42,106 nt of DNA from NCBI GenBank assembly GCA_005777235.1, contig SXND01000103.1, forward strand, positions 1-42,106, written 5' to 3'. The translations under genes and the position numbers were made by a program. Positions 1 to 9,011 of this stretch are shown piece after piece. Source of the stretch: Pseudomonadota bacterium (GTDB taxonomy: Bacteria > Tectomicrobia > Entotheonellia > Entotheonellales > Entotheonellaceae). The notes beneath the pieces are model-generated. The model did not search any database and was not told the origin of the DNA. It worked only from the letters and a program-made list of their open reading frames with translations. Numbering within the stretch: the first letter of the stretch is position 1; every line of letters begins with the position of its first letter.

Positions 1-486
1 GCCACCTTCACCCCGGCCGCGCCGCAGACGTTGACAGTCACGAAGGCCGGCACGGGCGGCGGCACGGTGACCAGCACCCCCGCCGGCATTACGTGTGGCG
101 CCGACTGTACCGAGGCCTACCCCTATTACACCAGGGTGGATCTCACGGCCACCCCGGCGGTGGGTTCGGCCTTCCGTGGCTGGAGTGGCGCCGTCGATTG
201 TGGCGAGGGCGTCGTGCGCATGAACGCCGCCAAGACCTGTACCGCCACCTTCACCCCGGCCGCGCCGCAGACGTTGACAGTCACGAAGGCCGGCACGGGC
301 GGCGGCACGGTGACCAGCACCCCCGCCGGCATTACGTGTGGCGCCGACTGTACCGAGGCCTATCCCTATTACACGGTGGTCACCCTGACGGCCACGCCGG
401 CGGCTGGGTCTGTCTTTACGGGCTGGAGTGGCCCCGCCGATTGCAGCGATGGCGCGGTGCGCATGAACGCCGCCAAGACCTGTACC
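1..486 (+). repeat. 243-bp tandem repeat inside the surface-protein gene
   Basis: The sequence starting at 1 recurs at 244 with a period of 243 bp (81 codons). The first 119 bases of both units are identical; after that the units diverge ([12 protein letters not shown] versus [12 protein letters not shown]). The identical block followed by a divergent block suggests a recent duplication or gene conversion. More copies probably lie left of the window. Confidence 0.9.
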
Positions 487-2679
487 GCCACCTTCGCTGT
501 GGAGGCCGTGACCCTGTTAGTGCTGGACTCTGAGCATAATCGTGTCCTCCGTTACCGAGGGACGACCGGGGCATTCATTGATGCATTCATTACCTCCGGC
601 AGCGGGGGCCTGTCCATCGCCGAAAACCTCCAAGTGGGCCCGGATGGAAATCTCTATATTAGTAGTTGGGGCACCGGCAGTGTCAAACGTTATGACCGTA
701 CGACCGGCGCCTTCCTGGGTGACTTCGTCCCCCCGCATAGCGGGGGCTTAAATAACCCCGACCAATTAGACTTTGGCCCGGATGGGCACCTGTACGTCAG
801 TGACCGGTTTGCGGCGGCCATCCGGCGCTACCATGGCACGACCGGAGCCTTCCTGGACACCTTTGTCTCGGATGGCCGTCTCGGGGGCTTTATTGCCTTC
901 ACCTTTGGCCCGGACGGACATATTTATGCCAGTATGTTTAACGGTCTCCAGTGTATCCTGCGCTATAACGGAGAGACAGGGGCATTCATGGATGTGTTTG
1001 CGTGTCCCCCCGACGCTTCCAGTGCATCGAGCGGACTGGCATTCGGTCCCGATGGTCATCTCTATATCGGCCGGTACCATCTGGGGGAGGTGTGGCGGCT
1101 GGATGAAACGACGGGGGCGTTCCTGGGCGCCCTCCATTGTCCTGGGGATACCCGCGCTGGGTACCTCACCTTTGGCCCGGACGACACACTTTACGTCGGC
1201 ACTCTGGACAGCCACAATGTCTCCCGTTTCGACATCACCTCTGGAGCGTGTCTGGGCGCCTTTGTGCACGATGACAATATCAGCCCCACCAGTGTGATTT
1301 TCATCTCTTCGACCCCCGGCAACCATGCCCCGATCGCCCGCGCCGATCAGGCGGTGACGAGGGAGAACACGGCGGTAGATATCGCGGTGCTCAGCAACGA
1401 TACGGACGTGGATGGGGATCCGCTGACGGTGACCGCGGTGACCTCCGGGGCGCACGGCGCCACAGCGGTGACGGCGGCGGGCACGGTGCGGTATACGCCC
1501 GCGTCCGGCTTTCTTGGCACCGATAGCTTTCCCTACACCGTGAGCGATGGGCATGACGGCAGCGCCAGCGCCACCGTCACCATCATCGTGACTTCCGTCA
1601 GTGATGTCAACTGGGCACAGTTCCACTTCGACCCCCTCCACAATGGCCTGAACACGTTTGAGACCACGATCGGTCTGGGTAATGTTTCCGGGCTCGGCGT
1701 GGCCTGGACCGCGACGACCGGGGGAGGCGTCAGCTCCTCGCCAGCCGTCGTCAACGGGGTCGTCTACGTCGGCTCGGAGGATCGCCACGTCTACGCTTTC
1801 AGCGCCGCAAACGGCCAGTTCCTCTGGAGATCTCCCACGGGGGCCGTCATCGGCTCCTCGCCAGCCGTCGTCAACGGGGTCGTCTACATTGGCTCGTACG
1901 ACGGCAAGCTCTACGCCTTCGACGCGGCGACCGGCGCGCTCCGCTGGAGCGCGGCCACCGGCGGGCTCATCCACTCCTCGCCAGCCGTTGTCAACGGGGT
2001 CGTCTACGTCGGCTCACAGGACTTCAAGCTCTACGCCTTCGACGCGATCACCGGCGCCGTCCGCTGGACCGCGGCGACCGGAGGCGCTATCTACGACGTC
2101 TCCCCAGCCGTCGCCAACGGCGTGGTCTATACCGGCTCGGACGATGGCAAGCTCTACGCCTTTGACGCGGCGACTGGCGCGCTCCGCTGGAGCGCGGCAA
2201 CGGGAGGTGCAATCGACCGCTCCTCACCGGCGGTCGCGCAAGGGCTCGTCTACGTCGGCTCGCGGGACGGCCGCCTGTATGCGTTCGACGCGCAAACCGG
2301 CCTGCTCCGCTGGAGCGCCCCGACCGGCGGCCTGATCGACTGCTCGCCAGCGGTCGCCAACGGCATCGTCTACGTCGGGTCGTACGATGGGGCGATCCAC
2401 GCCTTCAACGCCGGGACCGGCGCCCCCGTCTGGATGGCGGGCACAGGGGACATCGTCATCTCCCCGCCGGCGGTCGCCAACGACATCGTCTACGTCGGCC
2501 TGGTGGCCCCCCGGAGGCTCAACGCCTACAACGCGACGAGCGGCACCCTGCTCTGGAGCGGGCCGGTAGGCGGATACATCTATTCGGGGCCGGTGATCAT
2601 CAACGGGTGTGTCTACGTCAGCTCATACGATGGCAAGCTCCAGGCCTTCGGCCTGGGCGACGTGCCCACTTGCCCGTAG
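1..2679 (+). CDS. Large surface/secreted protein with InlB-like repeats and two beta-propellers (5' partial)
   Basis: The frame is open from base 1, so the true start lies upstream; 892 residues are visible. Domains in order: two copies of an 81-residue Gly/Thr/Cys-rich repeat (visible residues 1-160; each has a CGADC motif and a GWSG core) that resembles divergent InlB B-repeats; an NHL/YVTN-like propeller (about 165-435) with recurring F-G-P-D-G-H-L-Y blades; a cadherin-like/Big_9 domain (about 441-530, with [11 protein letters not shown]); and a PQQ-type propeller (about 540-892) with at least seven [13 protein letters not shown] blades. Such combinations are typical of exported adhesive or scaffold proteins. 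No sorting signal follows the last blade. No ligand can be named. The domain assignment is solid; extracellular location is inferred, because the N-terminus is missing. Confidence 0.85.
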   Translation, partial: ATFTPAAPQTLTVTKAGTGGGTVTSTPAGITCGADCTEAYPYYTRVDLTATPAVGSAFRGWSGAVDCGEGVVRMNAAKTCTATFTPAAPQTLTVTKAGTGGGTVTSTPAGITCGADCTEAYPYYTVVTLTATPAAGSVFTGWSGPADCSDGAVRMNAAKTCTATFAVEAVTLLVLDSEHNRVLRYRGTTGAFIDAFITSGSGGLSIAENLQVGPDGNLYISSWGTGSVKRYDRTTGAFLGDFVPPHSGGLNNPDQLDFGPDGHLYVSDRFAAAIRRYHGTTGAFLDTFVSDGRLGGFIAFTFGPDGHIYASMFNGLQCILRYNGETGAFMDVFACPPDASSASSGLAFGPDGHLYIGRYHLGEVWRLDETTGAFLGALHCPGDTRAGYLTFGPDDTLYVGTLDSHNVSRFDITSGACLGAFVHDDNISPTSVIFISSTPGNHAPIARADQAVTRENTAVDIAVLSNDTDVDGDPLTVTAVTSGAHGATAVTAAGTVRYTPASGFLGTDSFPYTVSDGHDGSASATVTIIVTSVSDVNWAQFHFDPLHNGLNTFETTIGLGNVSGLGVAWTATTGGGVSSSPAVVNGVVYVGSEDRHVYAFSAANGQFLWRSPTGAVIGSSPAVVNGVVYIGSYDGKLYAFDAATGALRWSAATGGLIHSSPAVVNGVVYVGSQDFKLYAFDAITGAVRWTAATGGAIYDVSPAVANGVVYTGSDDGKLYAFDAATGALRWSAATGGAIDRSSPAVAQGLVYVGSRDGRLYAFDAQTGLLRWSAPTGGLIDCSPAVANGIVYVGSYDGAIHAFNAGTGAPVWMAGTGDIVISPPAVANDIVYVGLVAPRRLNAYNATSGTLLWSGPVGGYIYSGPVIINGCVYVSSYDGKLQAFGLGDVPTCP

Positions 2680-2742
2680 ACGCCCCGGTAGGCTCTACCC
2701 CATCCATCTGTGTGTGTGCAGTCTCAGTGGCATCGTAGGCTC

Positions 2743-2813
2743 CCTCCACGGCCCTTCGACATCACGCACAGGGGTAGACGCCGATGACGCAAGAGTCTAG
2801 ACTGCCGTGGAGG
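2743..2813. repeat. 10-bp inverted repeat pair around 51 bp
   Basis: CCTCCACGGC at 2743-2752 is exactly complementary to GCCGTGGAGG at 2804-2813. It lies between the surface-protein stop and the zinc-ribbon gene. It could be a weak terminator or the ends of a very small repeat. There is no U-tract. Confidence 0.4.
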
Positions 2814-2871
2814 CAAGGTGCTATGTTGCTGGAGACAGACTATGCTCATGTCACGTGAGAGGAGCGACGCC

Positions 2872-3129
2872 ATGGACCACTCGCCACAGGATGCCCCCAT
2901 CCCGCAGTCTGATGCTGAAACCTCGTTGTTACGACAGCAGGAAGCGTTTCATGTGCTCATGCATGAGTGCGAGGAATGTCGGAAAGACATTGAACCACAC
3001 TGGCAATTCTGTGCCCACTGCGGCATACGCCTAGCCACCAGTTGTCCAGGCTGCGGCAATCCCTTACCCCCTGCGGGCTCCTATGCCTGCCCGCACTGTG
3101 GATTACCCTTGCCTCCAACTGGTGTCTGA
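2872..3129 (+). CDS. Small double zinc-ribbon protein
   Basis: 85 residues. Four Cys pairs form two zinc ribbons: CEEC...CAHC (about residues 34-53) and CPGC...CPHC (about 60-78), as in DZANK-type ribbons. The N-terminal third is acidic and polar with no recognisable fold. The ATG at 2872 has AGAGGAG eight bases upstream; an in-frame ATG at 2848 is possible. No membrane segment or catalytic domain is visible, so the specific role is unknown. Zinc binding is inferred from cysteine spacing. Confidence 0.65.
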   Translation: MDHSPQDAPIPQSDAETSLLRQQEAFHVLMHECEECRKDIEPHWQFCAHCGIRLATSCPGCGNPLPPAGSYACPHCGLPLPPTGV

Positions 3130-3440
3130 GGTGATACCGCCTAGGTGTGCACCGAGGCAAGTCGGGCGCAGGCCCGACTCCTCAGAGGCGCATCAGGCGT
3201 GGATGTGCGGCATCAGACGCGCACAGCGATCTAGGCACGCCGGCGCCATCGGCCATCGCTAGCGAGCAGGATCTCCAGAGCCGGCGCAAGGCCCTGGGTT
3301 CTGCGGGCCTTGCACGCTGAAGCACCGGGGGCCGCGTGGCGCTTGCAGTGGCCACCGGGGTTGCGTGCGGCGCGGCTCAACTGGCTCCAGGATATGGAGG
3401 TCACCAGGGTCAAAATGTATCATAAAAAGTCCTATAGTTC
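3130..3440. other. Intergenic stretch, nothing recognised
   Basis: Between the zinc-ribbon stop and the decayed ORF at 3441 there are only short frames without coding character. A short GC-rich imperfect hairpin (GGGCGCAGGCCCGAC, near 3167) is the only structure seen. Confidence 0.5.
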
Positions 3441-3888
3441 TTGGAGAGCCAGCATGAGCAGGAGCGGCGGTGGCGTGAGGCCGACGAGGCCGTAGCAGCG
3501 TGGCATCGCACCCAGGCTGAGCAACATCTGCACATGGAATGGCCACTCCTGCGGTTGTGGCGGACACCCGAGCAGGCGATACCCGCGCTGTATGCCCTGT
3601 GGCAGGGACGCCTGCGCGACACCATTCAGCAGCACTGCGCTCAATATGTGCCGTTCCCGTTCCCTCTTCCCAGTGGAGAGAGGAGCCCGCAAGCTCTACC
3701 ACAACACCAGAGCACTCATCCGCTTACCCTGGTCCTGGGAGTCGCGCAGTGCCGCCGATCAGGGCATATTGCAGGAGATGGGCCTGGGCGGGGATGGGCC
3801 CGTTACGCACTTGCGCCGACCGGGACGCTTATGGCTAGGCGTCGGGGCCTGCGCTGACCTGGCCATTGGGAGCGCCCTCGCCCTGTAG
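3441..3888 (+). pseudogene. Frameshifted remnant of an unidentified protein
   Basis: Frame 3 reads a protein-like segment from 3441 (charged, W/R-rich: MEWPLLRLWRTPEQAIPALY) that loses coding character near 3670. From about 3685 frame 1 reads another protein-like piece (RKLYHNTRALIRLPWSWESR) to a stop at 3888. This fits one or two decayed genes with a frameshift. I do not recognise the family. An alternative is chance open frames in GC-rich DNA. Confidence 0.35.
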
Positions 3889-3933
3889 CTCCGGCCCTGT
3901 GACGCCCCCGACCGGGCCACCCACGGTGCGCCA

Positions 3934-4161
3934 TCACGCCACGCCGCCAGCGCCGCTCCAGCTATAGGTTGGGCACTGGATGGCGCCGCCAGCCACGGCG
4001 GACGGGCCGTGGCTGGTAACGGTCACAGCGCCCAAGGCGATGGCCACGGTCACTGTAGCGCCAGCAGCCACACTGGAGGTGACCTGGTAGGCGCGTCCAC
4101 AGTCGTGCGTGCAGACGCTGCCCGACGCCGCCGAGCTGTGAGCCTGCGGCAGGCAGGAGAA
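3934..4161 (-). pseudogene. Possible decayed InlB-like repeat fragment
   Basis: The minus strand encodes SVCTHDCGRAYQVTSSVAAG followed by a T/V/G-rich stretch ending in TYSWSGAGGVA and a TGA at 3936-3934. The C-x3-C-x2-A-Y spacing and the S-W-S-G core resemble the repeat of the gene at 1-2679 (CGADCTEAY ... GWSG). It has no credible start and no signal peptide, and the upstream part of the frame looks non-coding. It may be the tail of a related surface protein in the opposite orientation. Confidence 0.3.
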
Positions 4162-4503
4162 GCCGGAGTGCCTGGAGTCGGAGATCAAACGTAGTCTGGC
4201 GTTCCTGCAGACCACCAGGCCTGGTCGCCATCGAGGTCCTGGCGATGGCGTTGCTGGACAGCGGCAGTGCGGATGTGGTGTTGCTCGCGCCAGACTGGAC
4301 GTCTGCACGGACGCACCTCCTCGGCGCGCTGGAGCGCCGAGGGCCACAGTCGGTCATAACGGACGTTAGCTTGGGGAGTACGCCTGGTATAGGGGGTGGA
4401 CATAGGTGGTGCCTTACGATAAGGTCACGTGGTCGTAGGGGTGTCCCTTCCCTAGCTGGGGAGGCGCGAGATGCCGGGGCAAAAGCTGAGGGAGAGGGAC
4501 CGT
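4162..4503. other. Intergenic stretch, nothing recognised
   Basis: No frame here has protein-like composition on either strand, and no tRNA-like fold or strong promoter was seen. The last 20 bases carry the purine-rich ribosome binding region of the gene at 4504. Confidence 0.5.
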
Positions 4504-5127
4504 ATGCCGTTTGCCAACTATCAATCTGTGGCGGATGTTGCCCGCCCCTTTCGCATCCATTTCCGCCGGGCCGCCTTTGTGCCGCCTCGCGCGGCGACGC
4601 TCAGCGACTACTTTCGGGCCGAGCTCGACTTCACCCTACGCGAAGTCCCTTTCGATGGCTCAGAAGCTGCGGCGTGCGAGACTTTAATCTATCCCTTCCT
4701 CCGAGAAGTCTGGCGGGCCTATCTGGAGTCCTTGACGCTCTGGAGCCACCAGCCCCTGGCCTATGATCACGATTTGTCAGGGGTGCCGGATTATCTTGTG
4801 GCCCGGCGCTCGCCCCTAGGGCCGCTCATTGTTGATCAGCCCTACCTGCTGGTGGTGGAAGCCAAGAAGGACGACTTCACACGCGGCTGGGGACAATGTC
4901 TGGCCGCTATGTTCGCAGCCCAGAAGCTCAATGATCTGCCGGAGCAGACCATCTACGGCATCACCACCAATGGCCAGGTCTGGCAATTCGGGCAACTGCA
5001 CACGGATGTCTTCACGCAGGATCCCCGTTCGTTTACCCTGGAAGATGTCGACAGGCTTGGGGCAGCGTTGCACTTCGTTTTTACGCAGTGCCGAGACCAG
5101 GTGACAGACGTGTCGGCCGTGGTCTAA
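4504..5127 (+). CDS. PD-(D/E)XK nuclease-like protein of unknown role
   Basis: 207 residues from the ATG at 4504, which follows a GGGAGAGGGA stretch; an ATG at 4471 would add 11 residues. The core carries a recognisable pattern: V-P-D-Y-L-V-A-R-R (about 99-107), L-L-V-V-E-A-K-K-D-D (about 124-133), then W-G-Q-C-L-A-A-M with a conserved Gln. This matches the D ... E-x-K ... Q arrangement of type I restriction R-subunit-like nuclease domains. No helicase or methyltransferase partner is adjacent, so it is not an obvious restriction system. It stands alone and its neighbours are unrelated. Nuclease activity is inference; similar stand-alone proteins are annotated only as conserved hypotheticals. 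Confidence 0.65.
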   Translation: MPFANYQSVADVARPFRIHFRRAAFVPPRAATLSDYFRAELDFTLREVPFDGSEAAACETLIYPFLREVWRAYLESLTLWSHQPLAYDHDLSGVPDYLVARRSPLGPLIVDQPYLLVVEAKKDDFTRGWGQCLAAMFAAQKLNDLPEQTIYGITTNGQVWQFGQLHTDVFTQDPRSFTLEDVDRLGAALHFVFTQCRDQVTDVSAVV

Positions 5128-5345
5128 AGCAGCTATCGTCAGGCGGCCACCCGACGTGTCGGGGTACTGGGCGCGGTCCCCCTCCCCTGCCCCTGTCCCA
5201 GGGGAAAAGGCGATACAACCTCACTTACTTACCCGACCACGACCTCGTCCTCGCACAAAGGCATGCCTGTGGTGGCAAACTATGCCAACGAGTTACCTTG
5301 CGGTTTACCATGCCGCCATAAGAGAAGGGATGCGCCACATGGTCT

Positions 5346-5375
5346 TTGACTTGCGCACCTACGGCACACTACAAT
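5346..5375 (+). promoter_or_regulatory. Sigma70-type promoter for the 5.4-8.8 kb operon
   Basis: TTGACT at 5346-5351, an 18-bp spacer, and TACAAT at 5370-5375; each hexamer matches 5 of 6 consensus bases. It lies about 50 bp before the start of the FMN-binding oxidase gene. The 5128-5345 stretch upstream holds no gene; it contains a CCCCTG-TCC-CAGGGG hairpin near 5195-5210. Confidence 0.6.
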
Positions 5376-5423
5376 GCTCCGCCATGATCCGCCATGAGGC
5401 TGTGTTGCTGGAGGAGGACATGC

Positions 5424-5888
5424 ATGCCGAGCAGTAACACCATGACGCCACAGATCGAGCAATTCGTCCACGACAACCCGCAGGGTGTGCTCACCTCGTT
5501 CCGGAAGAACGGCATGCCGCAAATGAGTATTGTCACCGTGTATCCGCGTGATGGCGGCGTAGGCATCTCTATTACCGAAACCCGCATAAAATTTAAGAAT
5601 TTGCTGCGCGATCCGCGCTGTTCAGTACTCATTTCGCATGTCGACTGGTGGTCGGGGTTCCTGGTCTTCGAGGGCACGGCAGAACTCATCCACTCCGGGA
5701 ACGCTGACCCCGACACGCTGCGCCAGGCCCGTCGGCATATTTTTAGCGCCACAACGCGCCGCCGCAGTCCTGACTGGGAGACCTATGACCGCATCACCGA
5801 GGCCGATAAACGCGTCGCCATGATTGTGCGTCCTACGCATATCTATGGTTCGGCGCTCGCCCGTATGCGCGAGGCGCAGGCGCGTTAG
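5424..5888 (+). CDS. Pyridoxamine-5'-phosphate-oxidase-like FMN/F420-binding protein
   Basis: 154 residues with the split-barrel flavin-reductase pattern of the PPOX class: a start region P-Q-G-V-L-T-S-F-R-K-N-G-M-P-Q, then F-K-N-L-L-R-D-P-R-C-S-V-L-I and W-W-S-G-F-L-V-F-E-G-T-A-E-L. Members bind FMN or F420 and reduce or oxidise small molecules; the substrate cannot be told. The start at 5424 is chosen because GGAGGAGG lies 7-8 bases upstream; an ATG at 5442 is also in frame. It is the first gene after the promoter at 5346 and is followed, same strand, by dehydrogenase, LLM and aldolase genes, so it probably supplies redox chemistry to that pathway. Confidence 0.8.
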   Translation: MPSSNTMTPQIEQFVHDNPQGVLTSFRKNGMPQMSIVTVYPRDGGVGISITETRIKFKNLLRDPRCSVLISHVDWWSGFLVFEGTAELIHSGNADPDTLRQARRHIFSATTRRRSPDWETYDRITEADKRVAMIVRPTHIYGSALARMREAQAR

Positions 5889-5941
5889 GGGCTGCGCCAG
5901 CGGCCGGTGTGGCATTCGCTCTCTATCACAGGAGGTCTTGC

Positions 5942-6979
5942 ATGGCTGACGCAGCCATTCGTGTCGGGTTGATTGGTGCCGGAGGCAACGTCCGTAATCG
6001 TCATCTCCCAGGTTTTCGCAAGGTCGAGGGGGTGGAGATTGTCGGGGTGGTCAATCGCAGCCGGGCGTCGAGTCAGCGGTTTGCTGACGAATTCGACATC
6101 CCCTACGTGTACGACACCTGGCAGGAGTTGTTAGACGACGAGCGCATTACCGCCATCTGCATTGGCACCTGGCCCTACATGCATCGCCCGCTCACCCTGG
6201 CGGCTCTCGCCAAGGGCAAACACGTGCTCACCGAGGCCCGCATGGCCTCCACCGCGCAGGAAGCCCGCGACATGCTGGAAGCGGCGCGGCGCTATCCGCA
6301 TCTGGTATGCCAGTTGACGCCGACCTCCACGACGTACCGCGTTGATAATCTGTTGCGCCGCTTGATCGGCGAGGGTTTTCTCGGCGAATTACTCTCCGTT
6401 GAGCTGCAAGCCCTGCAAAACCGCTTTGTCGATCGTGGCGGCGATTTACACTGGCGCCACGACTGGGAGATGAGTGGCTATAATACCCTGAATATCGGCG
6501 CGGCCTATGAATCCATGATGCGCTGGGTGGGACGGGGCACCCGGGTGATGGCCATGGCCAAAACGCACGTGCCATACCGGCGTAATGCCCGGGGGGAACT
6601 CACCTCCGTGCACATTCCCGACCATGTCGATATCATGTATGCATTGGCCAACAACGCCCAGGTCCACATGCGCATGAGCGCCACCACCGGGCTCTCGACT
6701 GGGAACCAGACCTGGTTTTACGGCACTGAGGGCACGATTTATGTGGATCAAAAACAAAATATCTTTGCGGGACGGCGCGGCGATACCCAACTGAGCGCAG
6801 TCCCCAACCCGCCCGCAGAGCAGGCCGCCTATCGTGTTGAGGAAGAGTTCACCAACGCCATTCGTGGTCAGGAAGAGATCACCATGGTGCCCTTTAGCAC
6901 GGGGGTGCATTACATGGAGTGGACAGAGGCGGTCATCCGCAGCGCCCAAACGGGCCAGGCGATAGCGCTGCCCTTGTAG
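5942..6979 (+). CDS. Gfo/Idh/MocA family oxidoreductase
   Basis: 345 residues. The N-terminal Rossmann domain has G-L-I-G-A-G-G-N-V (residues 9-17), expected to bind NAD(P). The second half is the alpha/beta dimerisation and substrate domain (H-W-R-H-D-W-E-M-S-G near 175). AGGAGGT lies 7 bases before the ATG at 5942. Oddity: the usual E-K-P motif of the family, whose Lys takes part in catalysis, reads E-A-R here (HVLTEARMA), so hydride-transfer chemistry may differ or be absent. Close relatives with the same change occur in environmental bacteria, from memory. It sits second in a four-gene run (gap of 53 bp after the FMN protein). Substrate unknown, probably a sugar or cyclitol-like polyol. 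Confidence 0.85.
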   Translation: MADAAIRVGLIGAGGNVRNRHLPGFRKVEGVEIVGVVNRSRASSQRFADEFDIPYVYDTWQELLDDERITAICIGTWPYMHRPLTLAALAKGKHVLTEARMASTAQEARDMLEAARRYPHLVCQLTPTSTTYRVDNLLRRLIGEGFLGELLSVELQALQNRFVDRGGDLHWRHDWEMSGYNTLNIGAAYESMMRWVGRGTRVMAMAKTHVPYRRNARGELTSVHIPDHVDIMYALANNAQVHMRMSATTGLSTGNQTWFYGTEGTIYVDQKQNIFAGRRGDTQLSAVPNPPAEQAAYRVEEEFTNAIRGQEEITMVPFSTGVHYMEWTEAVIRSAQTGQAIALPL

Positions 6980-7035
6980 CGCGCCTGCGGTCCTGATCGT
7001 TGGCAGTGCCTCATCTCGGCTAGACGGGAGTTCGC

Positions 7036-7989
7036 ATGGAGTACGGCATCACCTTTTCACGCACGGATGCGGTCGAGCACCCCGCGCCCTTGCAGTATCT
7101 GACGCATTTTGCCCGTACTGCAGCGCAGATGGGCTGCGCCTATGGCGCGATCGGGGATCGCCTGGAGTCTGGCCTCGATCCCTTCAGCGTCCTCACCGCG
7201 GTGGCGGAGGCCTCTGGGCGCATGCAGTTGATCACGTCCGTGCTGGTTCTGCCGCCGCGCGGCATCGTGGTCGCCTCGAAGCAATATGCCTCACTCGATG
7301 TCCTGACGGGCGGCCGGGTGATTGCCGGCGTGGGGACCGGGTCGATGTTTCGTGACTATGAGGTTGTGGGGATGGAGCACACGGATATGTGGCCACGCTT
7401 TGAAGAAGGCGTGCGGGCCATGCGGTCCTACCTCACGCCCGGAGCCGCCCCCTTTGTAGGCCATTTTTATAATACAACGGGCATCACCTTAGAGCCACCC
7501 CCCGTACAACGGCCCGGTTTGCCGATCTGGATTGGCAGCTGGGGCAGTAACGTCGGCCTACGGCGTGTGGCACGGCTGGCGGACGGCTGGCTCAGTTCGG
7601 CAGGCCCTGGGCACCAATCCCCCGAACAATTCGCCTCCGACATCCAGCGTCTCAATGCCTTTCTCATCGCAGAAGGCAAAGACCCCGCCACCTTCCCCAG
7701 CGCCGTGTCCACCATGGCGCTGTTTATCTCCGAGGACCAGGAGGAACTGGCACGCATGGGCGGTCCGGGCTACGTACCGCGTCCTGCCGGTCTTGGGGTG
7801 GCGCAACCAGCCGCCCGCCCCTCGGAAGACCCCCACGCCCATGATATGGTGGGCACGCGGGCCGCCTGTCTGGATAAAGTCCGACGCTGGCAGGCGGCGG
7901 GCATTCACGCCCTCTTTCTCGTGCCCCGCGGTCCAGATCCCCTCGCGCAAATGCGCTTGTTGATGGATGAGGTAGCCAGCAAGGTCTAA
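7036..7989 (+). CDS. LLM-class (luciferase-like) flavin-dependent oxidoreductase
   Basis: 317 residues. The TIM-barrel features of bacterial luciferase-like enzymes are clear: L-I-T-S-V-L-V-L-P-P-R near residue 68, K-Q-Y-A-S-L-D-V-L-T-G-G-R near 84-96, and G-V-G-T-G near 101. Families with this signature use FMNH2 or F420 for monooxygenase or dehydrogenase reactions. GGGAG precedes the ATG. It lies 56 bp after the Gfo/Idh gene and 49 bp before the aldolase gene. Together with the FMN/F420-binding protein upstream this suggests a flavin- or deazaflavin-dependent catabolic or xenobiotic-modifying step. The exact substrate cannot be read from the sequence. Confidence 0.85.
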   Translation: MEYGITFSRTDAVEHPAPLQYLTHFARTAAQMGCAYGAIGDRLESGLDPFSVLTAVAEASGRMQLITSVLVLPPRGIVVASKQYASLDVLTGGRVIAGVGTGSMFRDYEVVGMEHTDMWPRFEEGVRAMRSYLTPGAAPFVGHFYNTTGITLEPPPVQRPGLPIWIGSWGSNVGLRRVARLADGWLSSAGPGHQSPEQFASDIQRLNAFLIAEGKDPATFPSAVSTMALFISEDQEELARMGGPGYVPRPAGLGVAQPAARPSEDPHAHDMVGTRAACLDKVRRWQAAGIHALFLVPRGPDPLAQMRLLMDEVASKV

Positions 7990-8038
7990 TGCCTGCCTCA
8001 GGCGCATCCTATACACAGCCATCAAGACAGGAGTCCCT

Positions 8039-8821
8039 ATGCGTGATAATACGTTGAAGCAACGCCTCTACGCTGGCAAAGCCGCTTTTGGTGTGATGTG
8101 TACTTTTCCATCGCCACCCGTTGTCGAAATGTTGGGCTATCTGGGGTTCGATTGGATCTTACTCGATAACGAGCACGGCTCGATCACCGTGGATACCGCC
8201 GAGAGTTGTATCGTGGCAGCAGAGCTGAGTGGTATGGCGCCCATCGTGCGTCCGGTGGGGAACAAGCCCGAGATTATCGCTCCCTTCCTGGACCGCGGGG
8301 CGTGGGGCGTGCAGGTGCCGCACGTCAACACCGCGGACGAAGCCCGCGCCGTGGTAGATGCGGTGAAGTACGGCCCAGAAGGGCATCGTGGCATTTTCAG
8401 CGGGGGACGCCCAGCGCGTTACGGCTTGGCGGGGAGTACCGGAGATTATGCCAAGGCGGCCAATCGCGAGACCCTGGTCTGCCTGATGCTGGAGGAGGTC
8501 GAGGCCATTGACAATCTCCCAGAGATGCTCAAAGTTCCCGGGGTTGATGTCTATTTCATTGGCTCGGGTGACCTCTCGCAATCGATGGGCTATACCGGCC
8601 AGCAAGCCCATCCCGAAGTGCAGAAGATGATGGAGCGCGGTGTGCACCTGATTACCGAGGCCGGCCGCATTGCCGGATGCAGTTGTCCCGACACGCTCAT
8701 TCCCAAGTTTCTGGGCCTTGGCGTGCAGTATTTTCACAGCACGGTCGGACGGCTTATCCAGCAGAGCAGTGAGTCGTATCTGAAGACCATGCGCCAAGCT
8801 GCCGTGACGGCCGGGAAGTAA
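8039..8821 (+). CDS. HpcH/HpaI-type aldolase (2-keto-3-deoxy acid aldolase family)
   Basis: 260 residues, the usual length. Family motifs: F-D-W-I-L-L-D-N-E-H-G (about 39-49), V-R-P-V-G (about 70), G-A-W-G-V-Q-V-P-H-V-N-T, G-P-E-G-H-R-G, and F-I-G-S-G-D-L-S-Q-S-M-G near 175-186. These place the divalent-metal and pyruvate-binding residues of class II pyruvate aldolases, which cleave 4-hydroxy-2-oxo acids. CAGGAG lies before the ATG. Last gene of the run that starts at 5424; a terminator-like hairpin follows at 8829. The operon probably converts a sugar-acid or aromatic-derived hydroxy-oxo acid; which one is not known. Confidence 0.88.
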   Translation: MRDNTLKQRLYAGKAAFGVMCTFPSPPVVEMLGYLGFDWILLDNEHGSITVDTAESCIVAAELSGMAPIVRPVGNKPEIIAPFLDRGAWGVQVPHVNTADEARAVVDAVKYGPEGHRGIFSGGRPARYGLAGSTGDYAKAANRETLVCLMLEEVEAIDNLPEMLKVPGVDVYFIGSGDLSQSMGYTGQQAHPEVQKMMERGVHLITEAGRIAGCSCPDTLIPKFLGLGVQYFHSTVGRLIQQSSESYLKTMRQAAVTAGK

Positions 8822-8828
8822 CGGGTGA

Positions 8829-8862
8829 CGGCGCCCTGGCCTGTCGGATGGTGTGGGCGCCG
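8829..8862 (+). terminator. Hairpin after the aldolase gene
   Basis: CGGCGCCC (8829-8836) pairs with GGGCGCCG (8855-8862), 8 bp with an 18-nt loop, seven bases after the aldolase stop. No U-run follows, so intrinsic termination is uncertain. Confidence 0.4.
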
Positions 8863-9011
8863 ACCTCTCTAGGACACGCAATGGGGATTCGGGGTATGGC
8901 ATGTGGGGCGGCGTCCAGTCAGCGCGACGGGATGCGCCGTTCTGCTGGGCCCCAAGCGGGGGCAAGAGCGCCAACGTGGCATAGCAGCGGCAGCGCTATA
9001 AGAGCAGCACG

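Noticed and set aside
766..1974. 402-codon minus-strand open frame
   Set aside because: It is antisense to the propeller blades, has no ribosome site and an Arg/Gly/Asp-rich composition caused by GC bias; the plus strand has clear domains.
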